Origin: Syngnathus acus
Lineage: Eukaryota; Chordata; Actinopteri; Syngnathiformes; Syngnathidae
Length of the DNA stretch: 64,000 nt
Direction: 5' to 3'
Assembly (NCBI RefSeq): GCF_901709675.1
Contig: NC_051091.1
Coordinates: forward strand, 8,466,967 to 8,530,966
This document shows, one piece after another, positions 13,471 to 35,300 of this stretch (its first letter is position 1; each line of letters opens with the position of its first letter). Both the position numbers and the translations under genes were made by a program. Below the pieces are notes generated by a model. The model did no database searches, was not told the origin of the DNA, and saw only the letters and a list, made by a program, of their open reading frames with translations.

Positions 13471-16400
13471 CCATGCACTTTCTTGTTAGTTCATTTGAAG
13501 ATCTTTTTTTAACATTTTGGTAGCACTATGCAGAGGAAATGACAAAAGCCAAATCCATTCATATTTTACATTGTTATAGCTTTTTGGCAACAAATTTAAC
13601 AACCGAAAGTATGAAAACTGAAAAGTGTTTGGGAGCCGAAACAGAATCAACTCTTTTTAGTGAGTTGAGCCAAAAGAGCCAGTTCGTTAAAAACGCCCAT
13701 CATTACCTTCGCCCCACCCCTAAAAAAAGAAAAGAGAGAGAGCAACCGAGAGAGCGAGAGAGAGCTGCTTTATGGGAAATGTAGTCGAACGCCACTCCGT
13801 CATCAAATTACTACAACGCAAATTTGGTTTCTTTTTGCGCTCAAGGGATGATTTTGGGCCAGATGGGCCAGGTCATTCGTTGATGAAAAAAAAATATATA
13901 TATGTATAATAATTTAATAATAAAATTACTGTTTAAAATGTCATACTTTTATTAAAGCATTAATCTGTTTGGGGTAATGTGCACCCGAAAGTCTTCTATA
14001 ATTCTAGCTTTATTTTCATTCAAAGAAAAGAAAAATGTACACAATGTCACAATGCAATAAAGGATACATAAAGTGTAAGAAAAGTGGTTGCTATAATTCT
14101 CAATCCAACCTCAATTATATCTTTTAGGTGCATGAGTGGTACCAATAAAGGTTTCTAAGTTAAACATGTCAACAATGATATCAACTTCCAAACTGTATTT
14201 TTTTTTAATTCCATATTTGTATTCCACATTTATGATGTCCTGAACGTGACACAAATAAGTAACATCATCATCGGAAGTCATCATCATAGACGCAAATCGG
14301 GACGTTCATTATCTTTATTGCAACATTGTTTACAGTACGATACTGCCAGCGACATATTCAAATATGGACATACAAGAAAATAGACACCAATTGAAGGACA
14401 GGAGGTTTAAAAGCACTTTGAAAATTATTATATATTTTTGTATTGGACCAAAGTTTTTACTGCTATTTACAGTATACAAACTAGATATGCATATCGAATA
14501 TAAAGGGTCTACATGTATTTACATTTATTTATAAATGCTGGCCAATGTCAATGTTATTAATACTTTTAATTAAGACATCACAAAGTGGGTCACTGCGAAC
14601 TGACAAAGGTTTCAAAGAGGGCTTTTTTCATCAGGCACCAACACAGATAATCACAGTTAATATTGATATTTTTTGTGGCATTTTCTGTTGTGCATGGATA
14701 ACCAAAATATTGAATATTTCTCACCCCTATTTTAATGACGAGGAAACAGTGGCTGACCCCAAATGAATCACTCTGCACACAAACAAACAAAAACCTCATA
14801 AGCAGACACACAGTCACTAACAAAAGGGAGACGGACAATATTTGCTGTGTAACACAGCACGGACAAATTTGACAATGTGTAAAAAAATGTTAAAATACGT
14901 ACAAGGTTGACAAGATCACGAATGATTTCGAGCAGCAGAGGTTACCACAGCTGACGTCATAAACACATTTGCACTAGATTAGATTCCAACACATGACTTG
15001 TGAATATAAAGTTGACACCACTGCATATAGTCACCACAGTTGTGATGTTATAAATATGATAAACTTGCAACGATACAGCCAACTAAGTTGCCTTCACCTT
15101 ACTAAATTGGACAGTAGAGGAACATTAGAAAAGTTCATGTTAATTCAAGTAACATCCATTGACGCTTTGCTACTTTTATGGAGTTGACATTAGGTTGATT
15201 AATACAGCATATATTGTGTTATACAAAAGGGACACGCCCACACACATCAAACCAAGTCCTTAAGAATGGCTACGAGAAGAAAGTGCTGATGCAAAACAGC
15301 AACACTGCCAACAGAAGAGCATCTTTGTCATTTCCAAGATAGGATATTAAAGTGGAAGTCATGGCTCAGGTGTTTTCCAGGTTTTGGTCATGTGACTTTC
15401 GCATCTTGTGCCCAAAGGCATTTTGATGTTAATTCTTATTACCAGCAGAGGGCAATATATTGTGAAAATGGCTGAAAACGATCAATTCTTATTCCACCAA
15501 TACGTTAAACAAAAATAGTTTTTGATATTGCTTAGAATTTCCCCCCCCTTGACTTCCACTTTAGTGAAGACACAACTGTTGCTAGTCACTGCTTAAATGG
15601 ACCCTGTTGTCTACGTGAAACAATGCGCATTGTTTTTAAAGTCATCAAGGAATAGGAACACTGAGAGGTAACTTTCATGAGGTCTTCAATGTACAAAAAC
15701 ACAAAACGGTGATGCCTTGAGATAAGAGTGATCCAAGTTGTGAATTCAAAACAATCATTTAGCTTTGCCTTAATAAGGTTTTCTTAGCTTAAAGCTAAAA
15801 AAAGTAAAACACCATAGACGAGCTAATGAATATTATTGGTGTTGCAATGGATCATTTCAAACCAAACCGTGGCAAAAGTAAATTAATATTACTGCAGATA
15901 AAATTGAGATTCACTACAACATGTACGTTGCTTATTAAAAACTCATCATTAAAAAAAAAAGAAAATGCTTTTTTTTGTGGGCGAGCGGGGGCAGGCCGGG
16001 ATATGTGGCATTTTAGTTCATTTCATTTGGGAAAAAGACAAATTAAACTTGTATCTCAAGGCGCCACTTAAGTAGTATTCATTTTAGAATGGAGAGGAGC
16101 TAAATTTGAATAGAGAAGAAGCAAACGTGTTTTTTACACAACTGAAAACAGTTTGCGAGAGGAAGGAATGTTGTTGAAAATGTGCTTTGTGTGTGCCACA
16201 CAACAGCTTGGATGGAAGCTGAAGGTTGCAGATATATTGTAGAAGCATTTCTTCCATTCGGTACAGTTTGGAGGTTTGAAGGAATGTGTGTATTGTCATC
16301 TCAGCAACGCTGGGAATCAGATCACGATAGCATGATGTGCCACAGGCTCATAGTCAGCGCAGTGACAGATGAATGTAGAAAGAAATCTGCTGCCTACATT

Positions 16401-16648
16401 GTTGCTTATCCATCTTATATACATCTCCCCTGACAAGGCACACCCGCTCAACCTTAAAAAAAAAATAGAATTCAGATTTTTTCCGGCTAGTGTTGTGTGG
16501 CAGGATGTACAGTACAAAGTTTGTTTTGTGCAGAGACAGTGTCATTCCTCCCAAATTCTCTATGGAAGAGCCAAAACCATGAAGAATAGCAAGACAAACT
16601 CACTCAACCAAAAGGAAAGTTAAATTCCTGGACGAGGCTGAAGGCCGT
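13471..16648 (-). other. gnai2-slc38a3 intergenic region and slc38a3 3' UTR
   Basis: No coding exon is recognised. The right-hand part is the slc38a3 3' UTR, since that gene's stop is at 16,649-16,651. A minus-strand AATAAA, reading TTTATT on the plus strand at 14,314-14,319, is a candidate poly(A) signal and would give a 3' UTR of about 2.3 kb. A purine-rich GA repeat sits near 13,730-13,765. The remainder is AT-rich, unremarkable sequence. Confidence 0.45.
14314..14319 (-). promoter_or_regulatory. slc38a3: candidate slc38a3 poly(A) signal
   Basis: AATAAA on the minus strand, downstream of the slc38a3 stop codon. Other AT-rich variants lie nearby (for example 14,525-14,530), so the actual cleavage site is uncertain. 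Confidence 0.35.
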
Positions 16649-24706
<8,058 letters not shown>

Positions 24707-24792
24707 GGCTTCTTTGCTGCCTTTGGTTACGCAAGGGGCTTCAGGTGTGGCCTCCTGCTAGCGGAATATGCTGCTTACCTTTGACCAGAGAT
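24707..24792 (-). promoter_or_regulatory. slc38a3: slc38a3 5' UTR part of the ATG exon, with splice acceptor
   Basis: Reading the minus strand, a pyrimidine-rich tract (CTTTTCCCATCTGCAG) ends at 24,793. The following 86 nt lead to the ATG. This looks like a genuine 3' splice site, so the ATG exon is probably 24,570-24,792 and the transcript starts at a separate upstream exon. Confidence 0.5.
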
Positions 24793-27700
24793 CTGCAGAT
24801 GGGAAAAGATTAACTTTATTAATCATCAAGTTAAAAATATAATCTATGAGAATTGTGAAATTAAACTGCGTCAGATTTGTTATACATATATGTTTTGGTT
24901 TTATAAGATAGGATTATGGTAAAAATAGCAAAGAAACGGTTTACTTACACAATCTATTTCAATTAGAGCTTCTAACTTAAAAAGAACAACAACCTTGTGG
25001 TCTAAATAAAAATTATAAATCAGATTACAAGAAGAATGCAAGCTCTGTGGCTTTATCACACCGTATCACGTTATCACGCTATGGCTGACAGAAATTAAGC
25101 CGTTTTATTTTTTTCCTCCTAAGCTGCAGTCTTTGTGACTTCTACAGGGTAACTGCACAATTAAATATTAACATGACATTCATACACACAATTACATTCC
25201 CCGACAAATTATTATCAAAAACCGTTGGTCTCTTCTGCCAATGAAAATGTCCAACAGGGCAGAGTTAATAGAAAACGATTCTACTCAGTTTTAAAAGCAA
25301 TTTGTCAAATTGAGTCGAATGATTTCTAATTTCATTGGGGGTCAACAAAAACCATGGATACAATATGAGATGACTCAGAAATGAAGGTTTGATGGAAAAA
25401 AAGATTACAAAGCAGTGTGACCCAATATCTGAAAAAAATAGTGTGTGAGGTATTGAGTAGATGTTCTGACAAATTCCAAGCATAATTGACATATCAACTG
25501 ACAGGTGGAGGCTCAGCGGAAGGAGCGACTTGAATTTAAGTGTGACACACTTGGCTATTTCCTGGGAGTCATGCAGTGCTTTCTTAGATGACCTGCTGGC
25601 TCAGAAAGGCGCCCGTGACATGGTTCTCCTGGACGGTGCTGACCAAAAGCCCCCCTCCCCGCCACCCCTCCAGCTGGCTGGTACTGAAAGGTCCTTTTTG
25701 CTGTGTTGCAAAAGCACCTCTGAAGGCTTGAGGGGAGATCACGCTGGGTGCCACACACACACACAAATGCCACGCAGATAAAAAGAGGGAAACCAGCTCG
25801 GACCAGCTACCAACCGGTTTCAGCCGTCTGACACGTCTCCCTCGGTCCCCTTGTTTATTGAGGAGCGTTCGACATAGCAACAATGTAGAAGGGTTTTCTG
25901 TCGCACCATTCCTGGCAACCACTCAGCGGTCTTTGCTAGCCCCCCTCCGGGGTTTCTTCCGCTCCAGCAGCCTTCCCTCTAATGTAGCTTTTTGTAATAT
26001 TAGCACGTCAAGCACAGCGAGAGGTGAATACACCTAGACGTCATCCGTCATTCCCGCGTCTCGGTGAGCACGTTGCCGTGAGCTTGGCCGGGCCTCTCCG
26101 TGTCTGCGCCTAAGCCCGGGCAACGTGGTCGGGCAAGCAAAGCACAGTGCACAATGGCGCATGTTGTGCCGTTTCCTGGGAACAGGTTGGGTAACAGTGG
26201 TACTATTGTGCCAGGGCATCATTATACTGCCGGGGCCCCCTTGGCTGTAGTTTGTTGGACCACTTGAGAGGATGACAACGAAAAAAAACTCGAATTGAAA
26301 AGATGCCACCTTGGATTCATAAAATGCCACAGTCTTTTATTCGTGTGAAGCTGTGGTAGAAGTGCTGACGGCAGCGATGGCCTCTCTCTCACATTGGACA
26401 AATCGCTGCACAGAACGGAGCTGCCACTCACAGGGTGCACAAATCTCAAGGAGAGTAAGGGGAAGCCATTCGAGGACAATGGACGATAGGCTGTCCGGCG
26501 ACAGGAGTGCCACCTCAATGGCCTCAAGCAGCACGGCTTCAAACAGCAGAGCTGATTGGTGAGAGTCATCGCTCCTGCAATCAAGGCAGCAGAGGCTTTG
26601 CAATTCTATCACTTACTAAACAAAACCTGACTACTCCGTTGGAATGAGTGGCATGGTCGTGAATCATGTGACCCAATAACAAAAGCAAAACAAAACTGTC
26701 GTTATTGCGTTAATCATTAAGAGCTAGAGATTTTTATTATAATTATTGGAAGGGTTCAACTTCAGAGCAGGCCTTCATTTTTTTGTTGAAATCGGTGGTG
26801 CTATGATGTCATGCTATTTGAGGAGCTCATGCAGCTATCAGCATCCCGTGTGGATACCTGTGGTGGAAACACTAAACACATTAGGGTGTGGTGTACTGAA
26901 CCGAAATGTATCGCTTGATGGAACATGGTTATAGTCAAGATAATTAGAGCTACGTAATGACGCCACCCTATAGCTTTTGACCGAGGAAAATAAAGGCACA
27001 CTGAACACAGCGGTGCCTTCAAGAATTTTGTTCCATGACTGCGCTTGTAATGACATCATTCAATTGAATGTAAAGAATTAAATCGTTCTTGCATTACAAT
27101 TTAATGCCTCAATTCAACTCATTGTGTTGTCCCAACAGGTATGACCGACTTGGCCACTAGGGGCAGTATAATAAAGGCATACAGAGCTATATGGGTAAGA
27201 ATCGCTCATACTTTTAGTGACACTGTAACTTGAAATATTTTTCATGCCACCTGACAAACTTCTGCTTACTTTGAAGTTAGTTGTCACCATACAGCGCTTA
27301 TATCTTAAGTTCGCAAGTAAAAACAACAACAACAAAATTAGTAGAATGGAAAACCTCATAAATTGGTTCCCGAGATATAACATCCTAATCCTAAAAATAT
27401 ACTAAAGAATATGAGAGAAGTCACTTCTTTGCAGTTCTACTGCGTGTACACGATTCAAATCACTCCTGCAGCAAATTTGAAATTTAAAAATGTGCACATC
27501 TGCAGAAACTTGTTACCAAGATAATTAATTCCTTCCTTCTCTCGCTCGGGCACTTTTTCTATCTCTCTGGTGTTTTTCTTTTCCTAATGCGTCATAGAGC
27601 TCTGCAGAACACAGACTGACAGCATGACGCTAAATCTTTGTCAACTGTCGGATTTTGCCGCACTAGGAGACCCAGAATATAACCGTTGAACAACGTTCCT

Positions 27701-30700
27701 AAAAACATGAACTGGAAGGCAAAAAAGTAGTAATAATTCATTGAAACACATCTGATGATCCAGAGTTGTTTTATCAAATGACGCATTGTGGTGGTTTTTG
27801 TTTGAGTAGTAAAAAAGGCTATGTTTATTTGAGACCTCCTCCAAATCAGCACCTCAATTTGAGCCTTGATTTGCCCTGCTCTGACGCAAGCCTTTGTCCT
27901 GGGAGACGTCAGCTCCGGAGCAGTTTTGTTGATTGTTATTCCTAAAGTGATACCTGAACAGGCTGACTGTGCACTGTGATTCATCCTCCGTCATTCATAT
28001 GCATGCGCGCGTTTGTTTTTCTCCTCAGAGAGAGATCAAATGTGCAACTTGGTACTGTAAGTCACGAATGCGTTCAACTTGGTGACGTTCTCACCAGATT
28101 TTATTTAATTTTACTTAATTGGGTCTCGGTGGATAATGGGAAAATGTAATCCAGTAAAATGCATCATCGACGGTCAATGATTTGTAAATTCAAAAGATGG
28201 GGGAGGAAATACTACAAATATGACTCACTTAAATTTCTAATGCAAATTCCTCACCCGCCCTTCCCGCTTATGATCAGAAAGAGATTTTCAGCAGATTAAG
28301 GGATTATAAAATGGTCACCATTTTACTGATGGTCAGCTAATAGATCTATCAGGGGAATATTTTATTGCAAATCAAAAAGCTGGTCTGGATGATGGGATTC
28401 GGAAGCATCTCGAGGGATGTTAGGATGAACCCGCTCAGGCTGTTCCATACATTCTTGTTTGTGTTTAAAAATAGCTCCAGAGGAGTGAATAACCTCGCTC
28501 TCGCCTCTAACCCAACGACATGTCACAAAGCAGCGTTGAAGTGCTGCTGCATGTGCCGATGAACATGGCTGCTGCCTGAAATGAAAGTAGTAAACACACT
28601 GTGGCATACGTAAACTCTGAAAATTGTACCCTTGTTATTTATTGTCTGTGCCTATTTGTTGATGATGCTCAGCAACACGCCATGTGGAGGTTTAGCTCAG
28701 AGGTTGCTTTGAGGGTAACTAAACCAGAGATTCAAATCCCGAGTACTGACATCCAATTTTCTGGTCCAATTGGAATGTTTTTTTTTTTAATCATTTAGGC
28801 AGAATTTTCGGAATCTTTGACAAGATATTATTGTTTTTTCAATTTATGATTATTACTAAAAATGTACAAACAATAAAAAGCTGTATTAATTAGCCATAGC
28901 TTCTTCCACTGTGACTTGTCATCAGATTAAGTTAAATTCTGAGCGTAGCAAATAACAACAGAACAAAAACAACACAAAAGCCACAAAATATTTTTTTCAG
29001 CAGGTGTACTTTTGGCGGTATGCCTTGAGCTTGCTCAAATATAAAACATGTGCCTCGGATCCATAAAGGTTGAAAAACACTGCCGTAGAATACATGACTT
29101 CTACTTCTCCTAAGAGCCACCAAACAACAAAAAGACTTTGTTCTCCCGACCACCCCAGATTGTCATCCGAGTGAGGTTCGTTTTGCTCTGCGGAGACAAA
29201 GGCGGCATGTCCAGTCGGCGAATACAAAGGGGACCAGTGACACAACAGCAGAGGAAAGTGGTCGGAACAATAAGAAAGCTTGAAACCTGCCAACTGTTGT
29301 ATAATACCATAGCTTTCCCCGCTCAGTCATGTGCCCCCAAAAACAAAGTGCCACCCTCAGTTGGCATCTTTCCTCCATCATTGCACGGGATGCGAGCAGA
29401 AGAAAGGGCGCATGGTGGGGGCAAATGGATTCATCCAGCTGGAAGTACAACTTGGCACAGTGTTACACTGCTGATTGCCACATGGAAGTCACAAAGACTG
29501 ATGAGGAGTCACTCTACTGTTATTTGCTGGACAGAATGGTTATGCGTGTTTGATGACGCTAAGTCTAATAAATGTGAAAACAATTGAGCAAAACGACACA
29601 AAATTTTGTTGGGTCCAAATTATGGCACGCTTGATACCAGCTGATGGGAAATACTGCATTCCCGAAAATGGACCAGTCGTGAGCTCTGGCTCAGCTTGTC
29701 ACCTCCAGTAGCCACCTGTTGCCCTCAAGCCCTTCATCTGACTCATCATACACGAGTGGAGGACTTTGTCTGCTGCAGGTGCACCGAGCCACCCACAACA
29801 GTGCTGCCAACCACTGTATAAGATTCTATGACCTTGCAGTAAAAATAAATACACATCTACTTCACTATTAGGCACAAAAGAGCTTTCTTGGTATAGGGAA
29901 ATACACAGATAAGTTCAATTTGTCTGTTTTAAAGCATCAAATTGCATAATCTGCGCAAGTTTTAAAGATCAAATATGTAATCATCTATTTTTAATTAGTG
30001 TGACTGTAAATATCAACTGGGAGTGGAATTAAATAGTCTGAGACTATTTTTTGATTGATGAGTTGAGTCACTCGGGTAAAATTTTTGCTTGTCATTTCTA
30101 TCTCAAGGGACAACTATATTTTTAGGGACGTTTATGTTTTGTCGTGTGACAAGATTTTTCTCCAAGTAAAACCTTGATTCAATCAAGGCTGAATAATTAC
30201 TACAATAATACAATCGTAATTACAATCATTCTTGATGGAGTCACCCTTCAGGCTAAATTTGCTGAAACAAGAAATCAAGAAAATGCCTTTAAAAATGTGT
30301 CGTCAAGACCTAAACATTACTCCTGTACATTCAGATTTTTTTTTAAGAAAATGCATTCTTCCAATGTCACGTGGACGTTTTCATTTCGAATACATTCATC
30401 GACAGCCTTACCGGAGAAGTCAAAGTGTCGTCCAACTCTGGAATAGCTCCGCGCGAGATGGAGCGCTCATTCGCGTGTCTTCTTGCCTGCTTTCAGCTCA
30501 GTCCGTCACCGTCCCCCTCTGCGAGAATGTCATGCGTTTTGCCTCCCTTTTAGATCTATTGTGGCCGCTAATCTCCTCCGAGGTGGGACGTGAAGAGTTT
30601 TTTTTTTTTTGTTTAGGTCCGCCTATCGCACGCACGGCGTCGACTCCAATCAAAGATGATTGTTGGGAATGTTGATGGAGCGACCCCCCCACTCCTCCAC

Positions 30701-30807
30701 CCCCACCTGCGTGTTCTATCCTCTTCTAATCGTTAGGCGAATGACATACTGTTTGATTAATGATGTGTGGGCGGAAAGGTCAAAGCATTAAAAAAACATA
30801 CACTCAC
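24793..30807 (-). other. probable slc38a3 5' UTR intron / upstream region, no coding exon
   Basis: No supported coding exon on either strand. The longest frames, around 26,222-26,584 and 29,138-29,587, overlap on both strands without domain or splice support. In human, GNAT1 and SEMA3F lie between SLC38A3 and RBM5; no trace of either is seen here. A tRNA-like sequence at 28,686-28,755 is the only structured repeat I recognise. Most of this is probably the first intron of slc38a3 if the exon near 30,810-30,870 is real. Confidence 0.5.
28686..28755 (+). repeat. tRNA-derived SINE head or degenerate tRNA
   Basis: It contains an A-box-like TTTAGCTCAGAGGTT at about 28,691-28,705 and, 23 nt later, a B-box-like GATTCAAATCCC. 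That is the internal Pol III promoter spacing of tRNAs. The arms do not fold into a full cloverleaf, and a T run follows at about 28,780. This suggests an old SINE copy rather than a functional tRNA. Confidence 0.4.
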
Positions 30808-30890
30808 CCTTTTGCCGTGATGATAAATTGTGTTTGGGAATTTATCGCGGTGGATTTACCGCCTGTTTGCTCGCGCATGCGCAGTGAGAT
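30808..30890 (-). promoter_or_regulatory. slc38a3: probable slc38a3 first (noncoding) exon and NRF1-type promoter
   Basis: A perfect NRF1-type palindrome GCGCATGCGC lies at 30,873-30,882. On the minus strand it is followed, about 65 nt downstream, by a consensus splice donor (AGG|GTGAGTG, exon end at 30,808). The arrangement fits a short 5' UTR exon spliced to the acceptor at 24,793. The link to slc38a3 is inferred from strand and the absence of another gene between. Confidence 0.4.
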
Positions 30891-32377
30891 GATGGAGCCG
30901 TGAATGAGCGCGTGTACGTCACATGCATATATCTTTTTTTTCCTTAGTATTTTACACCTCTCCTCCAGCAGCGTCCAAAAATATAACTCACGTGGACCTG
31001 CCGGACGAACCTGTCCAATTGCAATGTCTTTACGTCACTTGATACGCAATCAAGAACGTATACGGCGGATGGATGTCATATGCACACATCCTATCCTATG
31101 TGTGGGTGTGTGGACTCAATTTCTAGGTCATCTGCACACGTTGCTCGAAGGGGATGATTTTTTTTCCCCCTTATCCTCTCTCAGCTCACAAAGGAAGACA
31201 TGCACATAATTTGATCCACGTGAATTTATGTTCCGCACATTCATCATGTGGCAGAGACAAGCCATTTGTCACCATGGTCCAGGGCAACAAGTGAAGCGCC
31301 ACGCTGTGGTTATGTAATTTTCCCCAGACACGGCAAAGATGGCGTTCCATGAATGTCTATATGCCTTAGGTAGCAGCATGAATCATCTTGTTGGGTTTTC
31401 CCCTCAACTGTGAAGTCAAAAACATTGAATTGGGTCATTTGACCCCTGTAGGACCTAATAGTTTCATCCAGGTCTTTGTAATATTATGAGAAACAATTTT
31501 TATTCAGCTAGCAACCAACATTTGTGAGTTATATAAGTAAACATGATTTATAACAAAAACAAAGATTATTTTCTATACAAGCATTTTATGATATACATTT
31601 TTACAATTGTAATGATTCAAAGATGCAGCAATGCAGTCATTTATACTGCTCAATTAACATTCAGAAAAAAATATTACTAATGAGGATTTATCTTTTTGTC
31701 TATAAAACAATAAGGATTTTTTACTTTAATCCAAGTACTAACTTGTCTCTGGGATGAAAAGTCAACTAGTCCTCCCCTTTCATTTCTGATCTACTTCTTC
31801 CATTTGGGACATGATGTACATTAATAAGTATCCCGTGCGCATGACAAGCGTAAACGCGGGACTGTATTACGCAAAAGGGGCTTAGTGAACTGGCATAGAT
31901 TCGGCTAAGCTGAGAACTGTGGTGCCATGCTAAAAAACTGAGCAGGCGTTCACAAGACTCGCTTTTGAGACATACAATTAGGTGAAGGCTCAGTTTGTGC
32001 TGGAGTATTAATCAAAAATAGAATATGATAGTGAGCAAAAAGATCTTTTTTTTTTTAATCATCATATTGCTAAGGCATCTTACAGTTTCCTTTACAAACC
32101 CATGTACTGTACATGTTTGTGCAACTAAAATGGTCATGTGGAAAGACTAAATCATATAAGTATAAAATGCCATTCACAAACAGAATGAGTAATTTCGCTG
32201 TACATTGTCACCAATAATCGATTACTGCTCAGCGATGATGGATGTGCATGACAGTGTGTGAATGACCGTCCATCTGAACAATCCAGGGCACAATCCGCCT
32301 CACAGCTGGAGCAACCATGAATGTAAACCGATAAGAATTAATTTCCTAAAAATAAGTTGGGGTTGAGGTTGTATTTG
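30891..32377 (-). other. rbm5 3' UTR and intergenic region
   Basis: No coding exon. The rbm5 3' UTR begins at 32,377 going left. A minus-strand AATAAA (TTTATT at 31,499-31,504) is the best candidate poly(A) signal, giving about 0.9 kb of 3' UTR. The remainder, up to the NRF1-type site, shows nothing recognisable. Confidence 0.45.
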
Positions 32378-35300
32378 TCAGTCCATGTCAGTGAAGCGCG
32401 CAAACATGGCTTTGCGGACGGCATCCTTGTAGTTGCCCGACGGCGGCACTTCCAAGCTGCTTCCTTTAATTCCCAAGCCGGTACCCTTGGTTCTTAAGGA
32501 AGCCTACGAGCAGACACAAAGACGATCATTGGAGGAGACGCGGCGCACACGCCCCTCAGGTAAGCGCGCTAATTGCTTTGTGAGGGAAGATGCGGAGAAC
32601 ATCTGTGCAGAAAACACTCACTGAGATAGGAACAGTGATGCCTTGCTGGTGGCGCCCCAAGCCTTTGCCTTCCTGCCAGCCCATCGCCTGGAGCATCTTG
32701 TTTCCGATGTTGTCACTCGTCAGGCCATCCTTGGTGGGCTGCTCGTAGTGTCTGTTGGACAATTTGCGTAACAAAGAGCATCTACAATTTATCTTTTTTT
32801 TTTTTTTTTTTACAACTTAAATGTCCATCCATCCATTTTCTGTTTTTACATACACTAGTAGACAAGTTGTAATTTTCATGGTTGCAATATTACTTACACG
32901 GTTGGGGCGGCCCGCTTGAAGACTTTCTTAGGAGGATCCGGAACGCCGTACTTCTCTCTCCTCTCTGCAGCCCGGTCTCGGTATTTCAGCTGACATTGAC
33001 AACAGAAGTTTATTCGCTGATCACTTCCTACAATGCAACTTACACCTTGTAGAATTGAAGCACTTCGTTAGGATCCATTTGAAACTTTTTTTGGTATGAG
33101 CTCATACATCTGTACACGAGATTTGCATGAGAATATTTTTTGTCTTCAACAAATGGTTTGAAGATGGAGTTTCAGTGCATCATAAATACTTAATATTACT
33201 AATGATTAAAAAAAAACAAAATAATACCTCAGCCTCTTTCCTCTCCAGGTCCTCCAGCTCGTCTTCAGAGAGCTGGGACCGTCTGTGGATTTCCAGGTTT
33301 TGCTAAAATAAGACATTAAAGATATTAACTCAAAAATATATTTACATTGCATCAAACCTACGCAGTATTGTCTTATGAATCTCATGATGACATTGTCATT
33401 ATACATCTAACGTTCATTTTCCATCTGGTGCCGCAACGTTGCGCATGGAACAGATGGCGACGCTCGGAATATTCATGACAACTTGTGGATCACCCGCTGC
33501 TCCTCCGTCCTCACCTTATGAAGGTCAGAGAGTTGCTGGTGCCGCAGCAGAGCCTCTTTTGTGGGGAACTGCCGGCGACACAGGAGGCAAACCAACTTGG
33601 CCCAATCGGTTATTTTGCCGCTGTCGTCTGCTTTGGAATCCGAGCCACCCTCGTCGGGTTCGCTGACCTTGTCGTTAGCGACGACTGGAGCGATCTGCAG
33701 TGAGGGAGAAAAATGAACAAAAGTTCACGTCTCCGTGCATCCAGTGGGTCAAAGGGAGCAGAGGAGCAAGCAAACCTTAGCTGGCGGCTCCTGCTCTGTC
33801 AGCTTGACCTGTTGAGTCAGAAGGGGCGGCATCTCAAAAGCTCCTGTCTGCTGAGAGGAAGAAAGTACCGTTAAGATCTATTCGGAATAATAATTCTGAT
33901 TTGACATGTGGCTTTTGGGATGCTACTACCTTCTTCTCAAAAATGGTGAAACAAGCATCAGCGGCGTCTTTCTTCTCTTCATCCCTTTGCGCCCCCACAG
34001 CTTGAACATTGGTTTTAACACTTTCCTTTTGCTTATTTAACGTCTTTGCCCAACGCTCCATGTCCTTAGCGATCTGGAATTTGACAATTCAAGAATTATT
34101 TGATTGATCCCAAGGGGAAATATGTCACGTGAGGTCTATACCTGCTGTGCCGACTTGCTTTTGGGCTTTTCTTTCTTCTCTTTGGGCTCCTTGTTGCTGG
34201 TGCTGCTAGCTGAAGAGGAAGCGGTGGTGCTCGTTGCGTCCGACGCAGGCGGCGCAGGAACGTAGGCCTGTTTCTCGTTGTCCCAGAAGACGTACTGCTG
34301 CGTTTCAGGGTTGTAGTAGTACTAATGCGCAGAAGCATAATAGGACTGATTTATTTTCCTCCCTGCGCCAATCCGAAAATATAGTTACGTAGTCTTAGAA
34401 GCTTGAATGTATTAAGATCTATCATCCTGGATGACACTGTGTGCACACCTGACTGTTGGGGTCGTAGTAGAGTCCGGTGATTGGATCGTAGTAGTAACCA
34501 GAAGACTCGTCATACTGGTATGTGGACGTGTCTGGGGCAGCTGCAAGCGAGACATAAAAAGACGTATTTATGCAAGCAAAACCCAAACTGACGACTTTTT
34601 CCTTTTTATCTTACCAGTTCCAGTGTTGCGGACGGCAATGTTGGCTGCTGCCGGGACCAATGACGGGGCACCAAAATTCGAAGCCAGTTGGGTTGCATCG
34701 AGCTGCCCTGCCAACTGATGTGACGGAGAGCATGAGTGTTAAGCAGACGAGAGCAGAATGTAAATAACTAATTGGTACTTGTCTTACATGGAGGGCAGCC
34801 TGGTTGATGATGACGGGTTGGAAAACTTGAGGCAAGATTACACCTGCAGGGAGCATATTCTTTATCCCTGGAGCAGCTAAAGACAAATGGCAAAGGTGCA
34901 CTTAGCAATCACATCTTTTTATAGAAAATAAATATATATACTATGATTACCTCCCAGTATTCCATCACCAGTGACAGGAGGCAAACCTTGAGCTTGCTGC
35001 TGCCATCCTTGAAAATTCTGTCCCTATATAAGCGATTGAGGGAAATGTAAAATGAGTTTAAAATGATAAACTGTTTTGATCAAACTGTTTTAGTCGGTCT
35101 TTAAAAGGTTTTAATTTAGTTGTGGGCTAAATACCTGTGGTTGATGTGCATAGTTCTCGTCGGTGGTGGTACTTGAACCTTGTTTTAACTTAAGTTGGGA
35201 AGAAGAAAAAAAAAAAAGCACAACATAATCAGATCAGACAAGGTAGAATTGGCGCATGGATTTATAAAGTCATACGCAAAACATCAATGTTTGTTTCGAG

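Noticed and set aside
13730-13765. GA-rich run read as possible promoter GAGA element
   Set aside because: Short simple repeat without positional support; the GC box at 13,453 better marks the gnai2 promoter.
14952-14959. Perfect CRE palindrome TGACGTCA
   Set aside because: Lies in the slc38a3 3' UTR/intergenic zone with no promoter context; a single 8-mer is expected by chance.
29138-29587. 149-codon plus-strand frame with overlapping minus-strand frames
   Set aside because: No domain, no homolog recognised, multiple frames open on both strands at once.
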